Positions 28,456 through 36,950 of a stretch of 64,000 nucleotides of DNA are shown in pieces. Position 1 is the first letter of the stretch. Every line of letters starts with the position of its first letter. The translations under genes and the position numbers were made by a program. Source of the DNA: an uncultured Clostridia bacterium. GTDB taxonomy: Bacteria > Bacillota > Clostridia > TANB77 > CAG-465. The notes beneath the pieces are model-generated. The model worked only from the letters and a program-made list of their open reading frames with translations. It did no database searches and was not told where the DNA came from. Location: assembly GCA_934130595.1 (NCBI GenBank), contig CAKOYF010000005.1:19913-83912 (forward strand). Reading direction: 5' to 3'.

Positions 28456-29379
28456 ATGGAAAATTATAAAGAAAAAAAGGTTGCAATCTGTATGTCTGCT
28501 TATAATGGTGAATTGTATATAGAGCAACAAATCGAAAGTTTACTAAATCAGAGCTATAAGAATATTCAAATTTTTATTAGAGATGATGGTTCAAAAGATA
28601 ATACACGAGAAATACTTAAAAAGTATGAGAAAGTTGAAAATATAACTATAATTTATGGTGAAAACTTAGGAGTTGTAAAAAGCTTTCATGAATGCTTGAA
28701 GACTGCTTTTATGAAAAAATTTGATTTTTTTGCATACTGTGATCAAGATGATGAGTGGCATAGTGACAAAATAGAAAAAGCTGTCTTAGCTCTTTCAAAA
28801 CAAGAGCAAAAAATACCATTGTTGTATTTTAGTGAATTTAATTATTGTGATGAGAAACTTAATAAAATTGAAAAATCACATTTAAACAAAATTGGACCAT
28901 CATTTCCAAACTCTTTATTAGAATGTATATCATTTGGAATAGTAGAAGTATTTAATTATGCTCTAGCGTCTGAAATTATAAAATCTGGAACTAAAGATGT
29001 ATGTTTCCACGATTGGTGGGCATATATGATAGCTTCAGGAATAGGAAAAGTTTTATACGAAAGTGAACCTCAAGTAGAATATAGAAGAACCGGTAAAAAT
29101 GTTAGTCCGAGTGGAAAAAAACTAATTTCTCTTTTTATTTATAGAATAAAGAATTTCTTATTAAAAAATTATTTTATTAAGGTTAAAAAGCAAATTGAAA
29201 AATACAAAAAAATGTATTATGATAAATTAGACTTAAAAGATCAAAAGATTGTAAAGCTTTTTGGAGAAAAGTATAATTTCTTAAATTCAATTAAAAAGGC
29301 TTTTTATCCAATAAGATTTAGACAAAGTATAAAAGATGAAATTATGTGTCGTATATTGTTTATATTCGGACTATTATAA
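28456..29379 (+). CDS. GT2 glycosyltransferase
   Basis: A 307-residue GT-A enzyme beginning VAICMSAYNGELYIEQQIES, with IRDDGSKDNT near residue 44 and the metal site FAYCDQDDEWH near 97. The pattern is that of rhamnosyltransferase-like members of GT2 in capsule and wall-polysaccharide loci. A C-terminal basic helix region could attach it to the membrane. The actual donor is not predictable. It sits between DUF2304 and a GT4 gene with short gaps, within the same operon. Confidence 0.88.
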   Translation: MENYKEKKVAICMSAYNGELYIEQQIESLLNQSYKNIQIFIRDDGSKDNTREILKKYEKVENITIIYGENLGVVKSFHECLKTAFMKKFDFFAYCDQDDEWHSDKIEKAVLALSKQEQKIPLLYFSEFNYCDEKLNKIEKSHLNKIGPSFPNSLLECISFGIVEVFNYALASEIIKSGTKDVCFHDWWAYMIASGIGKVLYESEPQVEYRRTGKNVSPSGKKLISLFIYRIKNFLLKNYFIKVKKQIEKYKKMYYDKLDLKDQKIVKLFGEKYNFLNSIKKAFYPIRFRQSIKDEIMCRILFIFGLL

Positions 29380-29394
29380 AGGAAGGAAGAAAAT

Positions 29395-30522
29395 ATGAAA
29401 AAGATAGCTATTTTTTCAGGATATTATTTACCACATTTAGGTGGTGTAGAAAGATACACTTTTAACTTAGCAAATAAGTTAAAGCAAATGGGTTATGAGG
29501 TAATTATTGTTTCATTAAGATATGATATTAATTTAAAGGAAATTGAAGAAACAGAATATGCTAAAATATACAGATTGCCAACTTTTAAATTATTTGTTAA
29601 TAGATATCCTATTGTAAATAATAATAAAAGATGCAAAGAACTATTAGAAATGGTAAGAGAAGAGAATGTAGATAGTATAATTTTGCAAACAAGATTTTGG
29701 ACAAGTTCATATCTTGGTTCAAAATTTGCAGCTAAAAACAATATACCAGTATGTCTAATAGAACATGGAAGTACGCATTTTACTGTAAATAATAAGGTGC
29801 TTGATTTCTTTGGAGAAATATATGAACATCAATTAACAAATGCAATAATGAAAAATGTTAAAGATTTTTATGGAGTATCAAAAAAGTGTACTCAATGGCT
29901 AAAGCACTTTAAAATTGAAGCAAATGGTGTTTTTTACAATTCAATAAATGTCGATGAATTTAAATTATATGAAGATAAAATATCTAAAAACAATGATAAG
30001 ATAAGTATAACTTATGTAGGTAGAATAATAAAAGAAAAAGGCGTATTAAAATTGATATCAATATTTAATAAACTATCTTCAAAATATAATATAGAGCTAA
30101 ATATAGCAGGAGATGGCCCTATTTTAAATCAAATAAAAGAAGAAAATAAAGATAATCAATCTATTCATATTTTAGGAAAACTTACTCATGAAGAAGTTAT
30201 GGATCTTCTAGCTAAGACAGATATATTTGTAAATCCATCATATTTTCCAGAAGGACTTCCTACATCAATTTTAGAAGCAGGACTTATGAAATGTGCTGTT
30301 GTTGCTACACCTATGGGTGGAACAGCTGAAATTCTAGATAGTGATAACATAGGACTAATATGTGGATTTGAAGAAGATGAAATAGAAGAAAAAATAGTAA
30401 AACTTCTAGATAGTAAAGAAGAAAGAGAAAAACTAGGAGAAAATATTCATAATAGAGTAATAGATGAGTTTTCTTGGGATGCAACTGCTAAAAAGATTGC
30501 TAACACAATAAACTACAAATAA
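29395..30522 (+). CDS. GT4 glycosyltransferase
   Basis: A 375-residue GT-B enzyme: acceptor-side YYLPHLGGVERYTFNLANKL at the N terminus, ITYVGRIIKEKGVLKLI near residue 204, and the EX7E donor motif in FPEGLPTSILEAG near 283. It is a retaining glycosyltransferase using a nucleotide sugar, probably adding one residue of the repeat unit. AAGGAAGGAAG lies upstream. Confidence 0.92.
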   Translation: MKKIAIFSGYYLPHLGGVERYTFNLANKLKQMGYEVIIVSLRYDINLKEIEETEYAKIYRLPTFKLFVNRYPIVNNNKRCKELLEMVREENVDSIILQTRFWTSSYLGSKFAAKNNIPVCLIEHGSTHFTVNNKVLDFFGEIYEHQLTNAIMKNVKDFYGVSKKCTQWLKHFKIEANGVFYNSINVDEFKLYEDKISKNNDKISITYVGRIIKEKGVLKLISIFNKLSSKYNIELNIAGDGPILNQIKEENKDNQSIHILGKLTHEEVMDLLAKTDIFVNPSYFPEGLPTSILEAGLMKCAVVATPMGGTAEILDSDNIGLICGFEEDEIEEKIVKLLDSKEEREKLGENIHNRVIDEFSWDATAKKIANTINYK

Positions 30523-30534
30523 AAGGAGAGAAAA

Positions 30535-31284
30535 ATGAAAAATATAAAACTTTATGTAGCAACACATAAAAAGGCTACTTTTCCTAAGTATTCTATATAT
30601 ACACCAATAAGAGTAGGAGCAGCATTAAATGATGACGATTTTGGATATGTTAGAGACGACACAGGAGATAATATTTCTAAGAAAAATAAAGAATTTTGTG
30701 AATTAACAGCTACATATTGGATTCTAAAAAATGATAAATCTGATATAGTTGGACTTACACATTATCGTAGATACTTTTTTAAGAAATCTAATAGAATTGG
30801 AAAGAAAAATGATTTAGCAAATGTGCTAGATAGAAATGATATAAAAGAGATTTTAAGCAAATATGATATAATTGTTCCAAATAGAACTTTTATAATAAAA
30901 CATAATGTTGGAAAATCATGGGCTAAAACACATATTCAAAAAGATTATGATGAGGCTAGAAATATTATAGCAGAGAAATATCCAGAATATTTAGAAGATT
31001 TTGACTCATTTTCTAAGGGAAGAACATTATACATATGTAATATGTTTATTAGTAGTAAAAAAATATATGATGAATATTATAATTGGCTATTTGATATATT
31101 ATTTGAACTTGAAAAAAGAACAGATACAAGCAACTATGATAATTATAATAAGAGATTATATGGATTTATGTCTGAAAGATTATTTAATGTATGGTTAAAC
31201 CATCATAAAGAATTAAAAATATATAGAACACCTGTATACAATATTGATAGAAGACCATATAATCAATATTTAATGATAAATTAA
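30535..31284 (+). CDS. DUF4422 glycosyltransferase-like protein
   Basis: A 249-residue protein matching the DUF4422 family of capsule loci: LYVATHKKATFPKYSIYTPI at the start, a NKEFCELTATYWILKN block, and IVGLTHYRRYF near residue 73. Members are regarded as glycosyltransferases of polysaccharide clusters, in part on fold similarity; the donor is often proposed to be a galactose derivative but is not certain here. Gap to the previous gene is 12 bases. Confidence 0.85.
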   Translation: MKNIKLYVATHKKATFPKYSIYTPIRVGAALNDDDFGYVRDDTGDNISKKNKEFCELTATYWILKNDKSDIVGLTHYRRYFFKKSNRIGKKNDLANVLDRNDIKEILSKYDIIVPNRTFIIKHNVGKSWAKTHIQKDYDEARNIIAEKYPEYLEDFDSFSKGRTLYICNMFISSKKIYDEYYNWLFDILFELEKRTDTSNYDNYNKRLYGFMSERLFNVWLNHHKELKIYRTPVYNIDRRPYNQYLMIN

Positions 31285-31296
31285 GGGAGAAAATTT

Positions 31297-32517
31297 ATGA
31301 TAAAAAAATCAGAGTTTGCATGGAACATGCTTGGAAGCTTTGTTTATGCAATGTTTAGTGCTATAATATTAGCCTTTTGTACAAGAATAAATGGCTTAGA
31401 AATAGCAGGAATTTTTTCAATAGCTTATGCAACATCTTGTATTTTAAATTCAATAGGAGATTTTGGAATAAGAGTTTTCCAAGTTACAGATACAAATAGA
31501 AAGTATAAATTCTCTAGCTATCTTTCAGCAAGAATAATTGCAATATTAATAATGATACTTGTAACTGGAGGAGTTGTATTAATAGGCGGATATTCTTCAA
31601 CTAAATTATGGGTATGTGTACTATTAATGGTATATAGAATAATAGATAATTTAAGTGAAACATATCAAGCTGAATTCCAACTTGATGGTAGATTAGATAT
31701 AGCAGGAAAATCTATGGTATTTAGAAATTTAGCTGCGATAATAGCTTTTATTATAGTGGATAAATTAACTCAAAATATAGTCGTATCCTGTTTATGTATG
31801 ATTTTGATAAACTTAATAATTCTTTTACTTTATGATGCTAAGAAAATTAAAGAATTTAATGTTGATAAGTTTAAATTTGAATTTCCATCAGCAAAACAGA
31901 TAGTTAGAGAATGTATGCCAATAGCAATAGCAGGAATTTTAAATGTATATGTTATAAATGTAGTAAAATATGCAATAGATTCAGCAGGAGATTATACAAT
32001 GCAAACATATTTTAATATAATATATATGCCTACTTTTGTAATAAATTTAGTTTCTATATTTATCATTAAACCATTTTTAAAAATGTTTGGTGAGTATTAT
32101 AATGAGAAAAAATATGAAAAATTATCAAAAGTTATAATGTATATAGTTGGAGCTTTAATACTTACTACAATTTGTATTGAAATAGGATGCTTTATTTTAG
32201 GAGTACCATTCTTGAATTTGTTCTATGGAGTAGATATTTCTAATTATAAAGGAGAATTAATGATTTTAGTTTTATCTGGTCTTTTTTATGCTATGTCAAA
32301 TTTATTATTCAATTTATTAGGAACAATAAGAAGACAAAAATATATAACTATCGCATATCTATGTGTATGTGTTATATCGCTAATTTTACCTAATATTTTA
32401 GTTAAAAAGTATGCTATGACAGGAGCAGCTATTGCTAATTTAGTAATAATGTTTAGTTTATGCTTAATACTTTCTATATTTTTTAAAATTGGAATTAATA
32501 AGGAGATGAAAAAATAA
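31297..32517 (+). CDS. Wzx-type oligosaccharide flippase
   Basis: A 406-residue membrane protein with about twelve spans and the MOP-superfamily look of Wzx flippases (KKSEFAWNMLGSFVYAMFSA first span, RNLAAIIAFIIVD, late NLLGTIRRQKYITIAYL). It would flip undecaprenyl-linked repeat units outward. Its presence beside an ABC exporter means the locus has two possible export routes. TAATG overlap links it to the glf gene. Confidence 0.87.
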   Translation: MIKKSEFAWNMLGSFVYAMFSAIILAFCTRINGLEIAGIFSIAYATSCILNSIGDFGIRVFQVTDTNRKYKFSSYLSARIIAILIMILVTGGVVLIGGYSSTKLWVCVLLMVYRIIDNLSETYQAEFQLDGRLDIAGKSMVFRNLAAIIAFIIVDKLTQNIVVSCLCMILINLIILLLYDAKKIKEFNVDKFKFEFPSAKQIVRECMPIAIAGILNVYVINVVKYAIDSAGDYTMQTYFNIIYMPTFVINLVSIFIIKPFLKMFGEYYNEKKYEKLSKVIMYIVGALILTTICIEIGCFILGVPFLNLFYGVDISNYKGELMILVLSGLFYAMSNLLFNLLGTIRRQKYITIAYLCVCVISLILPNILVKKYAMTGAAIANLVIMFSLCLILSIFFKIGINKEMKK

Positions 32518-33623
32518 TGTATGATTATTTAATTGTTGGCGCTGGACTTTTTGGAGCAACTTTTGCTTATGAAATGACTAAAGCCGGAAAAAAATGTTTA
32601 GTTATTGATAGAAGAAATCACATAGGAGGAAATATTTATTGTGAGAATATAAATGGAATAAATGTACATAAGTATGGTGCACATATTTTCCATACTAGCA
32701 ATAAAGAAATATGGGAGTATGTTAATAAATTTGCAGACTTTAATAACTATATCAATTCCCCAATAGCAAACTATAAAGGTGAGTTATATAATATGCCATT
32801 TAATATGAATACCTTTACTAAACTTTGGAATGATGTTAAGACACCAGCTGATGCAATGGCAAAAATTGAAGAACAAAAAAGTGTGTTAAATGGTAAAGTT
32901 CCAGAAAATTTAGAAGAACAAGCTATTTCTCTTGTAGGAGAGGATATATACAGAAAATTAGTTAAAGAATATACTGAAAAGCAATGGGGAAGAGACTGTA
33001 AAGAATTACCACCTTTCATAATAAAGAGATTACCAGTTAGATTCACATATAATAATAACTATTTCAATGATAGATATCAAGGTATTCCAATTGGAGGATA
33101 TAATGTAATAATTGAGAAAATGTTAGAAAACTGTGATGTAGAATTAGGTGTTGATTATTTAAAAGAAAAAGAAAAATATGATAAACTTGCAAATAGAGTG
33201 TTATTTACAGGTATGATAGATGAGTACTACAACTATAAGTTAGGAAATCTAGAATATAGAACTTTAAGATTTGAAAATGAAATATTAGAGGATGTAGATA
33301 ACTATCAAGGTGTTGCAGTAATGAATTTTAATTCACATGATGAAAAGTATACAAGAATAATTGAACATAAGCATTTTGAATTTAATGATTGCAAAGGAAC
33401 TGTTATCACAAGAGAGTATCCAGATGCTTGGAAACTTGGAGATGAGGCATATTATCCAGTAAATGATGATAAAAACTCAAAATTATTTAATGAATATAAA
33501 AAATTAGCAGAAGATGAAAAAAATGTAATATTTGGTGGTAGATTAGGCCAATATAAATATTATGATATGGATAAAGTAATCATGGCAGCACTAGATATGG
33601 TTAAAGAGGAAAAGTTAAAGTAA
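32517..33623 (+). CDS. glf: UDP-galactopyranose mutase
   Basis: Flavoenzyme that converts UDP-galactopyranose to UDP-galactofuranose. The 368 residues begin with the FAD-binding DYLIVGAGLFGATFAYEM, followed by RNHIGGNIY, YGAHIFHTSNKEIWEYVN, YTEKQWGR near 160, RFTYNNNYFNDRYQGIP and FGGRLGQYKYYDMD near the C terminus, all diagnostic. Galactofuranose is thus a likely component of this surface glycan, with GalE (35817) feeding it UDP-galactose. Its start overlaps the flippase stop by one base. Confidence 0.97.
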   Translation: MYDYLIVGAGLFGATFAYEMTKAGKKCLVIDRRNHIGGNIYCENINGINVHKYGAHIFHTSNKEIWEYVNKFADFNNYINSPIANYKGELYNMPFNMNTFTKLWNDVKTPADAMAKIEEQKSVLNGKVPENLEEQAISLVGEDIYRKLVKEYTEKQWGRDCKELPPFIIKRLPVRFTYNNNYFNDRYQGIPIGGYNVIIEKMLENCDVELGVDYLKEKEKYDKLANRVLFTGMIDEYYNYKLGNLEYRTLRFENEILEDVDNYQGVAVMNFNSHDEKYTRIIEHKHFEFNDCKGTVITREYPDAWKLGDEAYYPVNDDKNSKLFNEYKKLAEDEKNVIFGGRLGQYKYYDMDKVIMAALDMVKEEKLK

Positions 33624-33630
33624 TAACGAG

Positions 33631-33660
33631 AAAGCTAAATGTTGACAAACATTTAGCTTT
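33631..33660 (+). terminator. hairpin after glf
   Basis: A perfect 13-bp stem (AAAGCTAAATGTT / AACATTTAGCTTT) with loop GACA. The following tail is only moderately T-rich, so it may be a partial terminator. It contains the -35 box of the next promoter. Confidence 0.7.
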
Positions 33661-33671
33661 TATTATATAAT
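33642..33671 (+). promoter_or_regulatory. promoter nested in the glf hairpin
   Basis: TTGACA (33642-33647), 18 bases, TATAAT (33666-33671). The -35 hexamer covers the loop and the top of the terminator stem. It would drive the 33699 glycosyltransferase and the deacetylase. Confidence 0.65.
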
Positions 33672-33698
33672 TTAGCTGAATTTTAATGGAGGCAAAAT

Positions 33699-34835
33699 TT
33701 GAAAAAATTAACTTTTTTAATGCTACATTTAAACTATGGAGGACTTGAAAAACAGACTATAACTTTAATAAATGAATTAGCAAAAACAGAAAAATATCAA
33801 ATTACAATTGTTTCAGTATATGATCTTTTAGAAGGAAAATCATTTTATGATATAGACAAAAGAGTTAAAGTAGAATTCTTATCTAATTTTGGACCACATC
33901 ATAAGGAGTTTTTTTATGCATTAAAGCATTTTAAAGTGTTTAAATTCTTAAAAGAAGCATATATTATGATAAAATGTGGAATATACAAATCAATTGTATT
34001 GAAAAAATATATAAAAAAATTAGATACAGATGTAATTATATCTTCACGTATTGAATTTTCAAAGCAAATTAAAAGAAGAGATACATTAAATCTTTCACAA
34101 GAACATTCATATATTACTACTCCAAAATATATAAAAAAAGTAAAGAAATACTTTAAGAATATTGATGGAATTGTTGTTATGACAAAAAAAGCTAGAAACG
34201 AGTATGAATCGTGGTTAAAAGACTCAAATAGTCAGGCAAAAGTATATAATATTTCAAATATGATAGAAAGAAAAAATGATGATGTTATAGCAAACTTTAA
34301 TTCATATACAATAATTAGTGTTGGAAGATTAGAAAAAATAAAAGACTTTGGTACTTTAATAGATGTATTTAATTTAGTACATACTAAAGTACCACAAATG
34401 AAATTAAAGATTGTTGGAGAAGGATCACAAAGGGAAATACTTATAGAAAAAATAAAAGAACTAAATTTATCCGAATGTGTAGAGATTACAGGTAGAATTT
34501 CTTCAGAAAAGGTAAAAGAAGAATTAGTTAAATCAAAGATTTTTGTACTTACATCACTTTGTGAGAGCTTTTCATTAGTTCTTTGTGAAGCAATGGAATG
34601 CGGTGTACCTTGTGTAAGTTTTGATATAGATGTAGGACCTAGAGAGATAATACAAACAGAGGAAAATGGAATATTAATAAAAAATAGAAATATTGAAGAA
34701 ATGGCACAAAAGATATTGGAATTATTAGAAGATGAAAACAAATGGAATAATATTTCTAGAAATTCTTTAGAAAGCGTAAAAAAATATTATAGTGATAATG
34801 TTGCTAAAGAATGGATTAAGATTATAGAAAAATAA
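33699..34835 (+). CDS. GT4 glycosyltransferase
   Basis: A 378-residue GT-B enzyme starting at TTG with GGAGG ten bases upstream. The N terminus (LTFLMLHLNYGGLEKQTITL) fits the acceptor domain, ISVGRLEKIKDFGTLIDVF starts the donor half near residue 207, and EX7E is in LCESFSLVLCEAMECG near 287. It resembles capsule GT4 enzymes. It begins a short operon with the following polysaccharide deacetylase, so it may act at the end of assembly or on a modified chain. Confidence 0.9.
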   Translation: MKKLTFLMLHLNYGGLEKQTITLINELAKTEKYQITIVSVYDLLEGKSFYDIDKRVKVEFLSNFGPHHKEFFYALKHFKVFKFLKEAYIMIKCGIYKSIVLKKYIKKLDTDVIISSRIEFSKQIKRRDTLNLSQEHSYITTPKYIKKVKKYFKNIDGIVVMTKKARNEYESWLKDSNSQAKVYNISNMIERKNDDVIANFNSYTIISVGRLEKIKDFGTLIDVFNLVHTKVPQMKLKIVGEGSQREILIEKIKELNLSECVEITGRISSEKVKEELVKSKIFVLTSLCESFSLVLCEAMECGVPCVSFDIDVGPREIIQTEENGILIKNRNIEEMAQKILELLEDENKWNNISRNSLESVKKYYSDNVAKEWIKIIEK

Positions 34836-34847
34836 TTGGAGGATTTT

Positions 34848-35732
34848 ATGAAAACAATAAATAAAAAGGTTATGTACATTATAGCAGTTTGTGTATTAAT
34901 TGTATGTGTAGTAGCAGGTATATTTGGAATAAAATATTTATTAGTAGGAAATATAAAGCTAAATTTGTCAGATTCAAATATATCTTTTAATATAAACACA
35001 AGTGATAATTTAAATGCGTTGGCAGATGAAACAGTAGTACCATCTAAAACACATGCTACAGTTCCAATATTTATGTATCATTTTATACTAGAAGATTATG
35101 GAGAATATCCAGATACAGAAAACTTTCTAAAACCAGAAACTTTAGAAGAGCAATTAAAGTATATAAGTGAAAATGGGTATCAGACAATCTATATAGATGA
35201 AATGGATGATTTATACAAATATGAAAAACCAGTAGCGCTTACTTTTGATGATTGTTTTGTTTATTTTTATAATAATGCATTTCCACTATTAAAAAAATAT
35301 AACCAAAAAGCAACTATTTTTGTAATAACAGATTATATTAATGGTGAAAATTATTTAACAGAAGAACAAATAAAAGAAATGGCAGATAGTGGACTTGTAA
35401 AAGTAGAGTCACATAGTAAAACACATCAGTATTTAGATCAAATGACTTATGATGAGCAAGTAGTAGAAGCTGTTGAATCAAAAAAACGTTTAGAAGATAT
35501 AACTGGTCAAAGAGTATCAGTGTATTGTTATCCTAGTGGAAGATTTAATCAAGATACAATTGATATAATCAAAGACTATTATGATTTTGGACTTGAGATG
35601 TTAGGTGGAATATGTAACTTAGATAATTTACAAGATATGTATCACATTACAAGAATTTACGCAAATAGATCTATGCCACTTAGCACATTTTCAAATTATT
35701 TAAAGCAATCTAAGGTAGTTGTAGAAAAATAA
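34848..35732 (+). CDS. membrane-anchored polysaccharide deacetylase
   Basis: A 294-residue CE4 (NodB) deacetylase with an N-terminal membrane anchor at residues ~8-30. Catalytic motifs are TFDDCFVYFYNN (motif 1, Asp-Asp) and VESHSKTHQYL (motif 2, HSxxH). The preceding segment VPIFMYHFIL matches secreted deacetylases such as PgaB/IcaB types. It removes N-acetyl groups from a surface glycan outside the membrane. Start chosen at ATG 34848 because TTGGAGG lies seven bases upstream; the in-frame TTG at 34836 is itself part of that site. Confidence 0.9.
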   Translation: MKTINKKVMYIIAVCVLIVCVVAGIFGIKYLLVGNIKLNLSDSNISFNINTSDNLNALADETVVPSKTHATVPIFMYHFILEDYGEYPDTENFLKPETLEEQLKYISENGYQTIYIDEMDDLYKYEKPVALTFDDCFVYFYNNAFPLLKKYNQKATIFVITDYINGENYLTEEQIKEMADSGLVKVESHSKTHQYLDQMTYDEQVVEAVESKKRLEDITGQRVSVYCYPSGRFNQDTIDIIKDYYDFGLEMLGGICNLDNLQDMYHITRIYANRSMPLSTFSNYLKQSKVVVEK

Positions 35733-35733
35733 A

Positions 35734-35762
35734 TTGATTTTTTCACAATATTATTATATAAT
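35734..35762 (+). promoter_or_regulatory. promoter of galE
   Basis: TTGATT (35734-35739), 17 bases, TATAAT (35757-35762). A second TATAAT occurs at 35771-35776. Confidence 0.6.
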
Positions 35763-35816
35763 TACCACAGTATAATGATATGATATATATGTAAATTGAA
35801 AGGATGGTTGAATATT

Positions 35817-36818
35817 ATGTCAAAAATATTAGTAACAGGTGGAGCTGGATATATTGGAACACATACATGTGTTGAATTATTAAACAAAGGTGAAGAAGTA
35901 GTAGTATTAGATAACTTTTCAAATAGTTCACCAGAAGCTCTAGAAAACGTAAAGAAAATCACAGGAAAAGATATTAAATTTTATGAAGGAAATATGATAG
36001 ATAGAGATATATTGGAAAAAATATTCAATGAAAATGATATTGAAGCTGTTATAGATTTTGCTGCATATAAAGCAGTAGGTGAATCTGTACAAAAGCCAGT
36101 TGAATATTATACTAATAATGTTTCAACAGTTTTAGTATTATTAGATGAAATGAAAAAACACAATGTTAAAACATTAGTATTTTCATCATCAGCAACAGTT
36201 TATGGAGATCCTGAAATTGTTCCTATTACAGAAGACTGTAAAGTAGGAGGAACTACAAATCCATATGGTACATCAAAATTAATGGTAGAACAAATATTAC
36301 AAGACTTATATAAATCAGATAATGAATGGAATATTGCAATACTTAGATACTTTAATCCAGTTGGAGCACATGAAAGTGGTCTTATAGGAGAAGATCCAAA
36401 AGGAATTCCAGCAAACTTAATGCCATACATTCAAAAAGTTGCTGCAGGTAAACTAAAAGAATTATCTGTATTTGGTAACGATTACAATACAAAAGATGGT
36501 ACAGGAGTAAGAGATTATATACACGTTGTAGATCTAGCAGTTGGTCACATTAAAGCATTAGATAAATTAAGAAAAGATCAAAAAGGAATGCACATATATA
36601 ATTTAGGAACTGGAGTTGGATATAGTGTTTTAGATATGGTAAATGCTTTTGAAAAAGCAAATAATGTAAAAGTACCATATAGAATAGCTCCAAGAAGAGC
36701 AGGAGACATTGCTGCTTGCTATTCTGACCCAACTAAAGCTAAAAATGAATTAGGATTTGAAGCAACAAAAACACTTGAAGATATGTGTAGAGATGCTTGG
36801 AATTTTGAAAATAAATAA
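35817..36818 (+). CDS. galE: UDP-glucose 4-epimerase
   Basis: Extended SDR that interconverts UDP-glucose and UDP-galactose. The 333 residues show the NAD loop VTGGAGYIGTHTCVEL, DNFSNSSPEAL, SSSATVYG, catalytic NPYGTSK (YxxxK) near 150, RYFNPVGAHESGLIGEDP and a C-terminal RAGDIAACYSDPTKA. Start is set at ATG 35817 with AAAGGA upstream; an in-frame TTG 21 bases earlier has no ribosome site. It has its own promoter and terminator, so UDP-galactose supply can be regulated apart from the rest of the locus. It feeds Glf. Confidence 0.96.
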   Translation: MSKILVTGGAGYIGTHTCVELLNKGEEVVVLDNFSNSSPEALENVKKITGKDIKFYEGNMIDRDILEKIFNENDIEAVIDFAAYKAVGESVQKPVEYYTNNVSTVLVLLDEMKKHNVKTLVFSSSATVYGDPEIVPITEDCKVGGTTNPYGTSKLMVEQILQDLYKSDNEWNIAILRYFNPVGAHESGLIGEDPKGIPANLMPYIQKVAAGKLKELSVFGNDYNTKDGTGVRDYIHVVDLAVGHIKALDKLRKDQKGMHIYNLGTGVGYSVLDMVNAFEKANNVKVPYRIAPRRAGDIAACYSDPTKAKNELGFEATKTLEDMCRDAWNFENK

Positions 36819-36847
36819 GAAATATAAATTTTGTATTTTTTGTCATT

Positions 36848-36886
36848 AAAAGGAGTAACAAATCATATTTTGTTACTCCTTTTTCT
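36848..36886 (+). terminator. intrinsic terminator of galE
   Basis: A 15-bp perfect stem (AAAAGGAGTAACAAA and its complement) with a 6-base loop and TTTTT. One of the strongest in the window. Confidence 0.93.
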
Positions 36887-36914
36887 TGATTAATTGTACA
36901 AATAATGATATAGT
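36886..36914 (+). promoter_or_regulatory. promoter of the CDP-polyol genes
   Basis: TTGATT (36886-36891), 17 bases, TATAGT (36909-36914), starting in the tail of the galE terminator. Confidence 0.55.
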
Positions 36915-36950
36915 AATAATGATTTATTTTATAAGAATATAGGTGAAAAT

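Noticed and set aside
31001..31198. + strand 65-codon frame inside the DUF4422 gene
   Set aside because: It lies wholly in another frame of a well-supported gene and has no ribosome site of its own.
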